From NCBI GenBank assembly GCA_035135055.1, contig JAVFHQ010000021.1, positions 124,001 through 188,000 of the forward strand: a stretch of 64,000 nucleotides of DNA, given 5' to 3'. A program made the position numbers and the translations under genes. A model generated the notes under the pieces. That model was not told the DNA's origin. It worked only from the letters and a program-made list of their open reading frames with translations, and searched no databases. Shown here piece by piece: positions 52,877 to 64,000 of this stretch. Source of the stretch: Oleoguttula mirabilis. Its lineage: Eukaryota > Ascomycota > Dothideomycetes > Mycosphaerellales > Teratosphaeriaceae. Positions within the stretch are counted from its first letter, which is position 1. Each line of letters opens with the position of its first letter.

Positions 52877-55800
52877 ATGGCCGACTATTTCAGCGAGTAT
52901 TCCTCCTTCATCGGCGCCAAAGGCCTCCCGTCACCGGCCGATACGCCGTATGAGACGCCTGGTTTCATTCGGTCGAAGCGATCATCGCGAGCGACTGCAG
53001 GCTCGTCCCGCGAACCGTCGGTGTCGCCACCACCACTCCCGCCGGACACGATCGACTACCAGGAGAGGTCGCGAGATGGCATGTATTCTGCCCTCGACCC
53101 CCGGCGCTTCACCCCAACGTTACACGCCTCGCTTGTGTCCGAGATCCTGAACTTGCGGCGCGAGCTGGACTCGAAGAATAATTTGGTGGAGAATTTGGAA
53201 ATCAACCTCTCCACCACAAAGACCGACAACGACACGCTCAACGAGCAGCTGTCTGAACATGCCAGGGAGGTACGGAAGGCGAACCAGCAGGTGCAGCAGA
53301 TGGAGAAGGGCACGTACGACGCAGTACAAGACCTGGTGCACGAGAGGGATGCTGCGCGGCACAATGTGGACGACTTGCGGGTCAAGCTCGAGGTCGCAAG
53401 CAAGAAGACTCGATGGCAAGATGAGGACGCAGTGCGGACTCAAGCCATCTGGGAGCACGAGAAGGAGAGCTGGGACAACGAGCGACGCCAACTCGAGCGG
53501 AGGATACACGTCACAGACAACAGGCTGCGAACATTCGTCGACGAGGTGAGCTCTCAGCAAGCTGCGGTCGACGCACAGGATGCCCAGGTCGAGGAGGAGG
53601 GTGATGAGAGCATCTTCAAAGACAGCGGTCTAGGCAACGAAAGCGACACCGTCAGTATTCAATCATCGACGCCAGTGAAGCATAGGCGCAACATGAGCAG
53701 TCTGAGCTATAGAACCAGGAGCCTGAGGCATTCGGTCTCGTCCAGAGCATCAGCAGGCACGCCTGATCTGCACGCCAGGCCGAATGGCTATAGTCTAGCT
53801 GACGAACTTGGCATCGACGAGGAAGATGAGTACGACATGGACGATTTTGAGCATGCGGACGACGAGTTGGAGTATCCCGAGCCGAAGCGGCGAACCGTTG
53901 TCCACCACTCTAGGCAGGGCTCGATCATCGGCGAGCTTGACTCGAAGGCTAAGCGCGTACTGGGCTTGACCAGCGAGACGCTCGATTCTCCTGTCATGGC
54001 ACCAATGCGATCGCCAACCAAGACGGAATTCACGAAGCGATCAGTGGACTCGAAGCCTGCGGCGGAGCCCTATCGTCTGTCTATGCTTCAGACAAGCCCT
54101 CTGGCAGCCGTCCCACCTTACCCAGAGCTTGTTTCGCGCGTTGAGTACGTAGACAGTGGTTACCAGCCATCACCGCCTCCCTCACCGCAATCTAAGGGAA
54201 CCTCCACGGACCCTGTTCAGCGTCCCGCGGTCCACGAGCCCCAGGCAGAGTCAAGATCTGATCGCACGGACTCTGTACATACACAGGCCGCTAAACACGC
54301 TCTGCAGGTCTCAACCGGGGTAGCAGCATCCCCTATCAGCCCACCTGAGACGCCAGTGATAGGTGGAGTGACATGGCCAGAAGGAGAGCGCATGTCGCTT
54401 TCTGCGCCGTCTTACAGTGTAGCCTCGACGCAGACGGATCTCCCAGCGTTGGAGCGACCCAGGAGCACTCGCTCAAAGCGAGATAGTCTCAGCCCGCCAA
54501 TGTTCGTCCCGGCAATCGCGATCCACCCACCAACGTCGAGACCCGCTTCGCCCAGGGCCTATGTTCTGCCACCAGGCACGAGGAACGCTTCTGCGCAAGT
54601 ATGTCTCCCGTGGCCGGGCAAAGATGCATGCATTCAGACCGAAGAGATACGCGTGGACAAGCGGCTCCGCAGACTACCATCGCACTTGCTCCCTACGCGT
54701 CGGCAACCGTCTCAGCTGCTGCCATCTCCGACGCTCTCCGACCATCAGCCTGCAAAGAAAATATCAACAGGCGGCACGGCCATCATTTTCACCCAAATAT
54801 CGACTGCGCCATCACTGCCCTCGCCGCCATTGCAGTCGCCGATGGACTCGAGCCCTGAAAGGACCAGGGAGAACGGCTCCAGAGATCTGCGCAGTTTCCC
54901 ACTGAGAGCGATCACGCTCCCTCGGCCAGTACTTGCACCCGCAGAAATTCGTGAAGAGAAAGCCAACAGCGGGCCGCTCAATCGTTCTTCGCAGTACGGC
55001 GTAACTCGTCCCCTGCAGAGCAGCCAGCTGCTTGACATCGACAAAGACTCCGATAACAGTGATTACGACGATCCGCTGAGCGATGTCGACGTGCAGGACT
55101 TGACAGGCTCGATCCCGGCCTTCAGTCGCGCGCCTCATGGTCGCTTTGGACTGTCGCAGCCACCGAAGGTCGTACCAGAAGACAAGGAAATCTCGCCAGA
55201 ACGTAGGCCGGGTACGGCTGAATCCTACGGCGCGGCTCCCGCTCCATCTGTCGCAAGCAGTAGAGCCAACTCCCAGAGGGCGCACGCCAAGCCTCCGGCG
55301 AAGCTCAATGCATACAGCAAGGATGTTCGCCCGAGAAGCCCTAGCTTTGGCAGCGTGGCATCGAGCAGCTACAGTACGCATTCGGTAGCGCCGCCTTTTC
55401 CTATTCCTACGAGGTCCAGCTCCAGGGTCTTGCCGAACACGCATAGCGAGGGCTCCCAGAGCCCGACACCGCATCACGGTGGCGACATCTTCGGGCGTGG
55501 CGGCCACCGGTCTTCTCGAACACAGCATGTCAGGCAGAACAGTCTGCGCAAGGTACAATCTGCGGCTGTCATCAGGCAGACTGCGCGCGCTAGAACCTCG
55601 CCCCAAAAAATCCGTAGACGGAGAAGATCCCCAGATCTTACGCCTGTGCAATCAATGGCCTTCGAGGACCCGCGGCTGCCAACGGGATTCTCGATCCCAG
55701 AGCTCCCAACGCCGCTGCAGGAGGCTGCTGGCTTGGACATCACCAAAGGCTCTGTTGACCTCGACCGACGACCAAGCACGGCAGCCACATCGGATGGCCG

Positions 55801-56982
55801 CTCTGCAGAGGAGGCGACCCTGGTAGACTCCATTGCCGCAACAATGGTGGGAGAGTGGATGTGGAAGTACATCCGCAAACGGAAGTCTTTCGGCATTGGA
55901 GAGGACAACTCGGAGACCGTGCATGGGACCAGACACAAGCGTTGGGTCTGGCTTTCGCCTTACGAGCGCACGATAATGTGGGACAACAAACAGCCAACGT
56001 CAGGCTCCGCGTTATTGGGCAAGAAAGGACGCAAATGTGAGCCATGACCGATATCGTATGAAATGAGATATACTGACAGCCTATAGTGACAATCCAATCG
56101 GTATTGGACGTTCAGGACGATACGCCCATGCCCAAGGGCGCCGAGCTTCGCTCCGCATACCACCGATCCATCTTGATATTGACGCCACAACGAGCGCTCA
56201 AGTTTACTGCGATTACTCAGGATCGGCATGCTTTCTGGATGACCGCACTTTCTTTCTTGGCGCAATCTGGTCGCCTGCCGGCGCAGTTCCCTCCGCAGAT
56301 GCCATCCAAGGCTCATCCGCCGCTTCCTACTCGGGCACCACCTATACCACCCAAGAGCCAGCCTCCGCCAGCATTCGGCCGGGCTACTATCCGTGACTCT
56401 GTTCGCCTGGCGCAAGGCCGCCGGCCGAGTCTGCACCAGCGCGCATCCCAGCCAGGTGCTTCTGGAGGTAGCGCGATGATTGGTCCTGAGATGGCTGGCC
56501 AGGATCAAGGTGCCGATTTCCCGTCAGTGCCACGATTGTACATCAGCACCACTCGACACCAGCGCAAACGCAGCAACACCAGCCCACGGCTCCCTGCACC
56601 GTTGATCAATCTGCGCAGCTTCTCTTCCAGCGCGATCCCTTCATCGGCGTCGTCACGACTGCACCCGGGGTCGACAAACGGGTCGTCCATTCGAGCTGAC
56701 CTGCGTAGCTCCTCTTCGAAGAGCGGAAGCCGGCGAGACTCAATCACCAGTCCGGATCGTCCAAATTTCTTCGAGGCCGTGGGGACCGTCCGCATGGAAG
56801 CCTTCGTGGACCCACACGTACGGAACGGCGTGCTTTACGTCCCAGCCCCTCCGCCAGCCTCTGCCGTTCACGGTCCACGGAGGCGGCGCGGCGATAGCAA
56901 CCTGAGCACATCGACGGTCGACAAGCGACGTGCTGGCTACGTGTTTGACGAGAATGGCGTCGATCCGTTCAAAGGCTTCTAG
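52877..56982 (+). CDS. Cortical PH-domain protein, Num1/ApsA/Mcp5-like
   Basis: Exons 52877-56036 and 56087-56982 (50-nt intron, GTGAGC..TACTGACAGCCTATAG) encode 1351 residues. The start MADYFSEYSSFIGAKGLPSP resembles the ApsA family opening. A coiled coil spans about residues 90-235 (RRELDSKNNLVENLEINLST and following heptads). The middle 700 residues are Ser/Pro-rich and probably disordered. The C-terminal PH domain, about 985-1115, begins MVGEWMWKYIRKRK, includes HKRWVWLSPYERTIMWDNKQ and crosses the intron (GRKLTIQSVLDVQDD) to ALKFTAITQDRHAFWMTALS. This is the Mcp5-type PH fold that binds PI(4,5)P2. Num1 and ApsA anchor dynein and mitochondria at the cortex for nuclear positioning. At 1351 residues it is shorter than yeast Num1, which has long internal repeats absent here. 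Confidence 0.88.
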
Positions 56983-58645
56983 AAGCGGCCATCGAGAGCG
57001 CCTGTAATGATATCTCCTTTCGGTCTCGCGGGCTTCAAAGAGGATTTACAATCGCGAGCAATCGCATGTTCGATGTATATACCCTGTACCGTAGTGTTTA
57101 CAGCCGACCTTAACGAATCTGACCTGCAAGAGGTTGCCGACCCTTGTTGGGTGCTCGCTCTTTGCATACGGTAACTGCTCGATTGCAGCGATGCTACGAT
57201 GTGCAGAACATCAAGTTGTGGAATTACCGCAACAGGTAGGACTGATCTGTACTGGGTGTAGAGTGTCGTTGCCGTCCGACAACGTGGCACTCGAGCAACA
57301 TCGTGGTTCCGTCATCGCTCGACCCCGTCGTCATCAGGGAGTTGTATTGCCCGTAATCGAATGGACCCATCTGGCGAGCGATGGACGCGAGTAGCTTTTC
57401 GGGACCACATAACGATCAAGAGCCGCAAGCCGCACTGCAGGTAGCAGCAGGTTTGTATCATGAAAACGCTTGTTGCGCAGTAGATACCCTGGGCCGTCAA
57501 CGGTCGTTGCCATGCGACTGGAGGCTCAGGCTGAAGCTGCATGGGAATATATTGGCAGATCCTTCCTGGAAGCTGTCGTTCACCCACCACGGCCACCACC
57601 GATCAGACGCCCACCTCGTTCATGGGCCAAGGCTGCACACAGCACGCTGTCTGGATGCGTTCGACTCTGATCCATCGCGTGTAGACCTGATGTCTCCTGT
57701 CGGGTGTGGGGAGACATGAGTCGAAGGAATTCACTCCGCTTGAGTGGGCGGATTGTGTCATATCCAGATCGAGAGTCCTGTCCCTAGAAGGCTAAAACGT
57801 TCCGCCTCCATGCAGCCTTGGTGTTAGTGTCCGAAACGTCCCGCGCTGTCTAACGACAGCGACAGGGCCCTCCTCAACCTCACCCTCTCTTGGTGTTGAC
57901 CGTTGATGAGTCTTGTCGTCCGCTCACACCGATAACGCTGACCGATCACATCGGCTCCCAGAAGTCCGGCATGACTGCAGCTTCCAAGGCAGCAACCCAG
58001 CCATCGCGCTGCCGCGGCTTGCGTGCCTTTCACCTGAGCGGTACTGTGTTCTGGTGTCTTGCTTCTGTGCGAGAACATTCACGGTCTGTTCTCAGTTTTG
58101 GCCATACCGATGCCACTGTCATATCGTTCGATTCTTTCAAAATTGCAATCCTTCGATTATTATGAAAGAGCTTTGATGATCTCAACGGTTGCTGCCCCAG
58201 AGCTCTCGAAAACACCGGCGTGGCATGTCCCAAGGGACGTGAACCCTGCGTACAGTGGTATTGTCATCAGCGAGCCATACGATGATACGAGAGTCAAGCA
58301 CAGCTCAGCCAGTCACAGCACTACAGGCATCGAAGACCTGTCCGGAGACAGCGGAAAGAGGCGGCGGGAGGCGCCACTGTCATTACTATGCGTCCGAGGT
58401 GGCGTTTCGTCTCCGTGGCAAGCCGTGGGACGGTGGGATGTTTAGAGCAGGCTGGAATGTGGATATGTCATTGGAGACCTCCCACCCTTCGAATCTTTCC
58501 TATGTTCTTCTTTCGCGGCTCCTACATACCGTTGCGTTGAGCGCGCAAACATACGCCAGCCTAATTTACCTTCGTACGTCCTCGCTGGTTCGTTGCATTC
58601 ACTTAGCATCTTCCTAGCTTTGGACCGTCCATCGACGCACCAAGA
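56983..58645. other. 1.7-kb gene-poor region
   Basis: Lies between the PH-domain gene and the small secreted protein. Several short frames (57381-57719, 57470-57670, 58059-58445) lack supported splice structure or known motifs. I see no confident gene. Confidence 0.5.
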
Positions 58646-59438
58646 ATGGCCAAAACCATGATCATCACCTTCATCTCGCTGGCTCTACTACTACCATCGG
58701 CCATTGCACTGCCTTTCGGCTTCAATTTCTTCAAAGGCAAGCAGTATGAGGGTCCATGGCGGCCAGTATACCACCACGCGCACCCTTACACAAACTACGT
58801 AAGTGTTTGGCGAGAACGTGTCCTTTCCGGTCGCAGCTACTGGTTCAAGCTCGTCAAGCTCGCGATCTTGCCTATAGTGCAAGTCCGTAGAGCGGAGTAC
58901 AGTCTAAGGCTGCAAAGACAGGCCAAATCTCCGCTCGATCTATAGCGGCTGCGACATCCAGGAAACTGATATGCTAACCCTATCATTTGGACAGACCACG
59001 ACCGCGTCGGGCTACCCACCACCACCGAGCAGCTACGCCACAACCGCAGCAAGCGGATACACTGCTACGGGCGCCGGCACCGGCACCGGCACTGCTGTCT
59101 ATTCAACGGGCACCGGCTACTGGAAGCGTGATCTGAATGAGCGTCAGTTCGACTTCCCCTTCCCCACCGCCTTCCCGACAGGCTACCCAATAGGCACCGG
59201 CACCGGCACCGGCTACCCAACATCATTCCCGACCTCGTTTTCAGACGTCGGGGCCATAGAGGCGGAGCGCTTTGGCGGCCCACGCAAACGCCACGAGCAC
59301 CACTATTATCCGTACCCACCGCCACCATCCTACGACCCCGTGGCGCCGGCTCCAACGGCCACTGCTCCGAGCTTCACTGCTCCGACTGCACCATTCTACA
59401 CAGCATCGGGCTTCCCGTTCCCGACCACGGGTTGGTAA
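58646..59438 (+). CDS. Small secreted Gly/Thr/Pro/Tyr-rich protein
   Basis: Two exons, 58646-58798 and 58995-59438, with a long (196-nt) intron carrying GTAAGT, TGCTAAC and GGACAG, encode 198 residues. The N-terminus is a textbook signal peptide (MAKTMIITFISLALLLPSAI, cut likely after IALP). The mature part is low complexity: Tyr/His/Pro runs (HHYYPYPPPPSYDP), GTGTG-type repeats (ATGAGTGTGTAVYSTGTGY; PIGTGTGTGYPTSFPTSF) and only one or no cysteine. Two dibasic sites (WKRDLNE, GPRKRHEHH) look like Kex2 processing sites that would release short peptides. It may be a wall-associated or secreted repeat protein; a role in host or surface contact is speculative. No family recognised. Confidence 0.75.
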
Positions 59439-59904
59439 GGCAAAGACTACATATGGAACGACAATGGATGGATCTTAGGAGGAAAGCGTAGCGCGCCACG
59501 ATCGGGCACGATGGCCGACACTCGCTTCGAACTGTTTGTGTACTCGGTACATTGGATGACTAGATGGGATAGATGGCGCTGCTTGCTGCCGCACCGGGAC
59601 CGGGGCAGGGGCTAGCCAAGATAGATTTGACACGATATATGGTAATACAACGATAAGGGATACCCACGGTTGCCGCGCGATCTTACCCTTCGTATTGCTG
59701 CCTGATAGACATTGATCATAAACTTGCGCTGCTGGCGCTGACCCAGGAAAGACTTCACGTGACTTCTGAGGAGACTCACTCGGTGTGGGAAAGACTTGTA
59801 GCTCTACTTGCTTTCCCGTCCCCGCATACAAATGCTCGCTAACCCTGACGACAACCCCCATCCTTTTCCGACGCCTGGAGCGCCTTCCTCTATCACGCTT
59901 CATG
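59439..59904. other. Convergent intergenic region
   Basis: 466 bases between the small secreted protein and the COPI-alpha stop. No gene was seen. Confidence 0.5.
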
Positions 59905-62900
59905 TTATACCGTCAACCTCAACCCGCTGCTCGCCTTCCCAATCTCACAGACCTCGCACACCCGGCAAACAGTACCCTTGTACTTCGTCTGATACTTGAT
60001 CCCGTCGAAGGGACACGCCGAGCTAGCCTCGCCTGCGTAGATCGGTGTATGCGAAGCCCCGCAGATGTCAAACTCGTTGAAGGCATCGAACTCGACATCG
60101 ATGGCGTCAGTGGGCGAGCGTTCAGCCTGTGTCTTGACTCGTCGGGCCTGCGCACTCTGTCAGCAACGTCCGACTAGCGTGTGTTGGAAATTCTCGACTT
60201 ACCGTCTCCTTGAACTTGGCGTTGGTGCCTCGCTCAATCAACGCGTTGGCAAAGCTCAGCGCGGAACCCATCTGCTTGTTCTTGCTAGCAAAGTTCATGG
60301 CGCTAAACAACGCCAGAGTCTGATGCTGCGGCTCCATGGCCGGAACAGTGAAATAGGCGCTTAGCTCCAGCGCCCTCTTCCTTTGGTCTTCCGGCAAGCT
60401 GCTTATGTCTGTCGTGCTGCCAACCAGCTTCCTCCGCTCCAGCTCCACTGACATGGCGAGGACATACTGCGCGGCCTGCTGTACTGACTGCTGCGCTTCT
60501 TGGACTTGCGCTTGCGAAGGCGCCGCGTTGACCATGAGCATATGTAGAGCCTTCTTGAAGCACGAGATGCCGTCTTCGAGCTTGTTGCCCTTCATGGCGG
60601 TCTTACCTGCCGCGAGCTCGCCACTCTGCACGCTCTCCACATCGCGTGGGATCAAAGGCAGGTACTTTCGCGGATCCGTCTCACCCGGCGTTCTTCTGAC
60701 GAAGTTCACAAGAGGTGGCATGCCCGCATTAGCAGGCAAGAATGTCCGGCTTGCACTATATATCTCCAGAAACCGCTCCTCGAGAGGCTTGAAGTTGACA
60801 GCGCCAATCTGCCGGTTGAGCAGATTCATCGCGCTGTCGAAGCTGCCAGCTGCCGCATGGTCGGCAGCCAAAGGCGAGTTACGGGTCCAAAGATCTGCTT
60901 CGCTGCTCCCGGCACGGCCCGGAGACTCTGCACCGACGTCGACGAAGTCGTCAGCTTCTGCGTCAGGCGCGGCATCGTCACCCAAGTCCCACCCAGCTGC
61001 CGCATCGTCGTCCTCGCCCTCTTCAATGAGACCGTTCGCTGGTGCTTCTTCCGCAGCCAGGAAATCCTCATCCGCGTGGCCATTCGTTGCTGGTGCAGCG
61101 ATCTCATCGCCATCAGCCATAAGTGCCTTCTCAAACGAGCTCGTCCCCGTCGACCTTGTAGGCCAGTTCGCCTTGAATGTCGGCACGATCGCTCTCGCGG
61201 GCTGCATTGGCTTGCCCAAGCTGGGCAGCGTCACCTCCTCCTCCGTCAGACCGCTGGCCTCCAGTATCTCTTGACATTTCTCATCTATGCCGTGTGCTTT
61301 GGCAGTCAGGAAAGCCAAAGGATACTGATCAAGCTCCTGGAACATGTCAATCCGGTTCTCCACGTCGCCCAGGTACAACGCGTTCTGAAACCGGCTCGTC
61401 ATGTCACCCCTGTGTTCTGCGATCTTGGCCATGCGCTGCAGCTTCGCCTGGTCACCCGTCGCGAGATACAAGAACGATAGCTTGTCGAAATTCCTCAGCT
61501 TCTGATACGTCATCTCCACGACCTGGTGGTTACCGTGCGCCAGCGCCTCGGTGCTCAGCCGCTGCCACAGCTTCGGTCGATCAAGCTGCTTCGCCATCTC
61601 AACGGCGACATCCAGGTTGCCGCATTCAATCGAAAGCTCGAACCGTGTCTGCGGATCTTGCACGAATTGCAACGCAATCTCCGGGTAGCCCTTCTTCTGC
61701 AAGTACGAGATTATGCTCTGTCCAACGAGACTGGAAGTCTTGATGATGTTTAGCATTTCGTCGTAGTGGCGTTTGACAAGCGCAAGCTTGAAGCGGTACT
61801 CCGTTGGGTCAATGGTGAGAACCTTTGGTTTCGCAGAGCGATCGAGACAGTATATTGACCGGCCTTTCACACGCACGAGGTAGACAGTATGCTCCAAGGT
61901 CCGCACAATGCCGTTATCGCCATTCATCAAGGTGTACTTGATGTGATTGAGTGTGGAGTACAGCAAAACACCAGCGTCGTCCCAAGTCGCTGACTTGATC
62001 CTGATCGTCTCGTGCAGGGTACTAACCTGCTCGAGCGACTTGTTCACGATAGTGACGTTGTGCTTGCTAAGTAGAGCAGCGTGCAGACCGTCAGTGGACC
62101 ATACAACGTACTTGACGCCCGCGACTGCGAGCTCGGCAAGCTGCTTCTTTTGCTGGATGTCGTAGAGGTAGACTGTGGTAGGCGAGACAAGAAGTAGGCA
62201 GCCGGGACCACCGTAAGTCATGTCAGTCGTGCCAGGAGGCGGCTTGAACGTCTTCGTGGTCGAGTTAGAGAGGTCCTTGATGTCTATCTGTTGGTTGGCT
62301 TGATTGAAGACCGCAAAGCGGTTACGGGCGACAAACACAGCCGCGCTACCCGGGCCTCGCATGGTGTTGGAAGGTTCAACGGTGCCTGATGCATCGCGTG
62401 GCAGGTTGATGAGCTCGTACACACCGTTGTCCGCTGGCGAGGTGACAAGGACAGCGCGCTCAGCAGGGTTGTACGAAAGCGTCCGCGGCGGAGTCCATGC
62501 GCTCCCGAGTTTCTTCAGCGAGAGCATTGACGGGCTCTCTAGATTCTTGCCGAAATCATATGATCTGACGTGCTTCTCCTTGGTGATGTAGAAGAGCTGG
62601 TTCATATGTACCGCACTTGCTGGTCTCTCGCGCTCCAGCTTGAAGACCATGACGCCGTTGTCGTGTCCAGCAGCGAACAAGTTGATTTCCGGATGCGCAG
62701 CAATGACCCAGAAGCGGTCGTTCTCACGCTTGAAAGACTGCACCGAAGTTCGCTTGTTGAGATCCCACACTCGGATGGTCTTGTCTTCGCCAACGGAGAG
62801 GATGAGGTCTTGATGCGGGTGGAAGAGACAGGCTGATGCATTTTGGAAGTGGCCACGACACGTATCCACCTCCCAGGCCTTGGTCTCGCTCATGCGCCAT

Positions 62901-63680
62901 AGCTTCACCAGCCTGTCATCGCCGGCAGAGACGATGAGCGGGAGTGTGGGGTGGAACGCGACCCAGTTGACGCCGCGATCATGACCCTCCAACACGAACT
63001 TCACCACCGCATCTGTGTTGCCGAACATGTCTGCCTGATTCTGTCCTCCACGGGACACGGCCATTTGGTCTTCGAAGGACATGGATGTCGGTGCAGAGTG
63101 CTTCTTGCGCAAGCCTGAGATATCCCATACTCTTACCGACTGGTCGAGCGAGGCCGAGACGACGAGGTCCTCCTTGGGGTGGAACTGGGCGCACATGGTG
63201 TAGTGGTTGTGGCCAGTCATAGTGCAGACTATAACATTGTCAGCAATGCTTACCAGTCCAGCGATGTCGTCTGCGCATACTGAGTGACCGGTTCTGCCAA
63301 TTCCATATCCGGATCGTCTGATCATCACTGCTGGAGATGATCCACGGCAGCTCGTGGTGGAAGAAGACGGTGCGCACGTAGTCCAAGTGCCCGTTCAGCG
63401 TGAACAGACACCGCCGCGTCTGGTATGACCACACCTTGATCTTGTAGTCATCGCCTCCCGACACGAACAGCGGCTGGGTCTTGTGGAAGTCAATCCCTCT
63501 CACCGGCCCATCGTGCTCCTCGAAGCGGTCGATGAGGGTGCCCATGCGGTAGTCCCATAGCTGGATGGTGGAGGAGTGGAGGGAGACAAGGATCCAGGGG
63601 CGCTTCGGGTGGAAGGCGATGCCTTTTGCGCGGGAGGACTTGGATTCGAACTTGGTGAGCATGGGCGAGGTGGAGGCCAT
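59905..63680 (-). CDS. COP1/RET1: Coatomer (COPI) alpha subunit
   Basis: Three exons on the minus strand: 63680-63281, 63228-60203 and 60147-59905; introns are 52 and 55 nt, all phases agree, and the product has 1222 residues (yeast 1201). The N-terminal seven-bladed WD40 propeller includes SSRAKGIAFHPKRPWIL, GHLDYVRTVFFHHELPWIIS, NWQNRSLICTMTGHNHYTMC across the first splice, and DLVVSASLDQSVRVWDISGL. The second propeller/solenoid follows, then an acidic linker near 830-880 (EEGEDDDAAAGWDLGDDAA). The COPI C-terminal domain is completed by exon 3 (DAFNEFDICGASHTPIYAG, with CRVCEVCEIGK). Alpha-COP binds KKXX cargo tails in retrograde Golgi-to-ER vesicles. Without splicing the C-terminus would be lost, which supports the exon 3 call. 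Confidence 0.97.
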
Positions 63681-64000
63681 GCTGGGCTGTTATTGAGCGG
63701 GAGAGGGAGGGAGAGCCGCGGCTCCAGGCATGTATAGGCTGTGCCAAAGAGCGCTCCGGGTGGCGGGGTGATCGGAGTCGCGCACGAGGAAGGCGAGTTC
63801 TGTGCGTATGCGACAAAGGCGGGCGTTTAGTGGTTGCGTCGTCTCGCTCCCGGCAAGCTGTCCAATGCGCCTGTGGCTGTACCTGTATCCAGCATATTTG
63901 TCCCCAGACAGCCAAGCATCCAACGGAACCGACCCGCGCTATCACGTGCGTGTTTGATCGCCACGCACGAACACTGAGGCTCAAGTCAACCTCACTCCAC
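63681..64000. other. COPI-alpha upstream region
   Basis: 320 bases up to the window edge. It holds the alpha-COP promoter/5' UTR. Small antisense frames are not credible. Confidence 0.5.

Overview
The window is nuclear DNA from a filamentous ascomycete (Pezizomycotina). The evidence is short spliceosomal introns of about 49-70 nt with GT..CTNAC..AG signals, a HET-domain gene, a cutinase, a GH131 glucanase-like enzyme, a GPI-anchored Ser/Thr-rich wall protein, and single-copy eukaryotic housekeeping genes. The GC-rich coding bias and gene set would suit a Dothideomycete, but that placement is inference; no species is claimed. I assigned exon structures by reading splice sites and checking the reading phase across each junction.

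Left part (0-26 kb): the 3' end of a GH15-type gene at the edge; a small gene graveyard (a minus-strand remnant at 650-1177 and an amino-acid permease pseudogene at 1201-2029); an unknown disordered protein; ADE2 (purine synthesis); RPL18 (ribosome); a cutinase; a UBR7/Mlo2-like UBR-PHD protein divergent from MCM2 (replication licensing); PRP3 (U4/U6 snRNP) divergent from RPA190 (RNA polymerase I); a 51-bp minisatellite; and a short MYST histone acetyltransferase.

Middle (26-50 kb): a HET-domain protein, a secreted GH131 enzyme, RAD3/XPD (TFIIH helicase) divergent from the ribosome quality-control ligase listerin, an SLC35-type nucleotide-sugar/triose-phosphate transporter, a six-exon 1156-residue GPI-anchored protein with C-terminal repeats, an unknown conserved protein whose true 3' end lies in two small exons beyond the obvious reading frame, a Gfo/Idh/MocA oxidoreductase, and the Hsp90 co-chaperone CNS1/TTC4.

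Right part (50-64 kb): a 2.4-kb gene-poor stretch, a Num1/ApsA-like cortical PH protein, a second gene-poor stretch, a small secreted Gly/Thr/Pro-rich protein, and the alpha subunit of the COPI coat.

The genes do not form one pathway. This is an ordinary euchromatic block of housekeeping genes with secreted, wall-facing and self-recognition genes scattered among them. I see no CRISPR array, tRNA, rRNA or intact transposon. The items most worth a second look are the coding-phase 51-bp minisatellite, the repeat-bearing GPI protein, the pair of decayed genes at the left end, the re-modelled unknown gene at 45.1-47.1 kb, and the in-frame intron of the GH131 gene.
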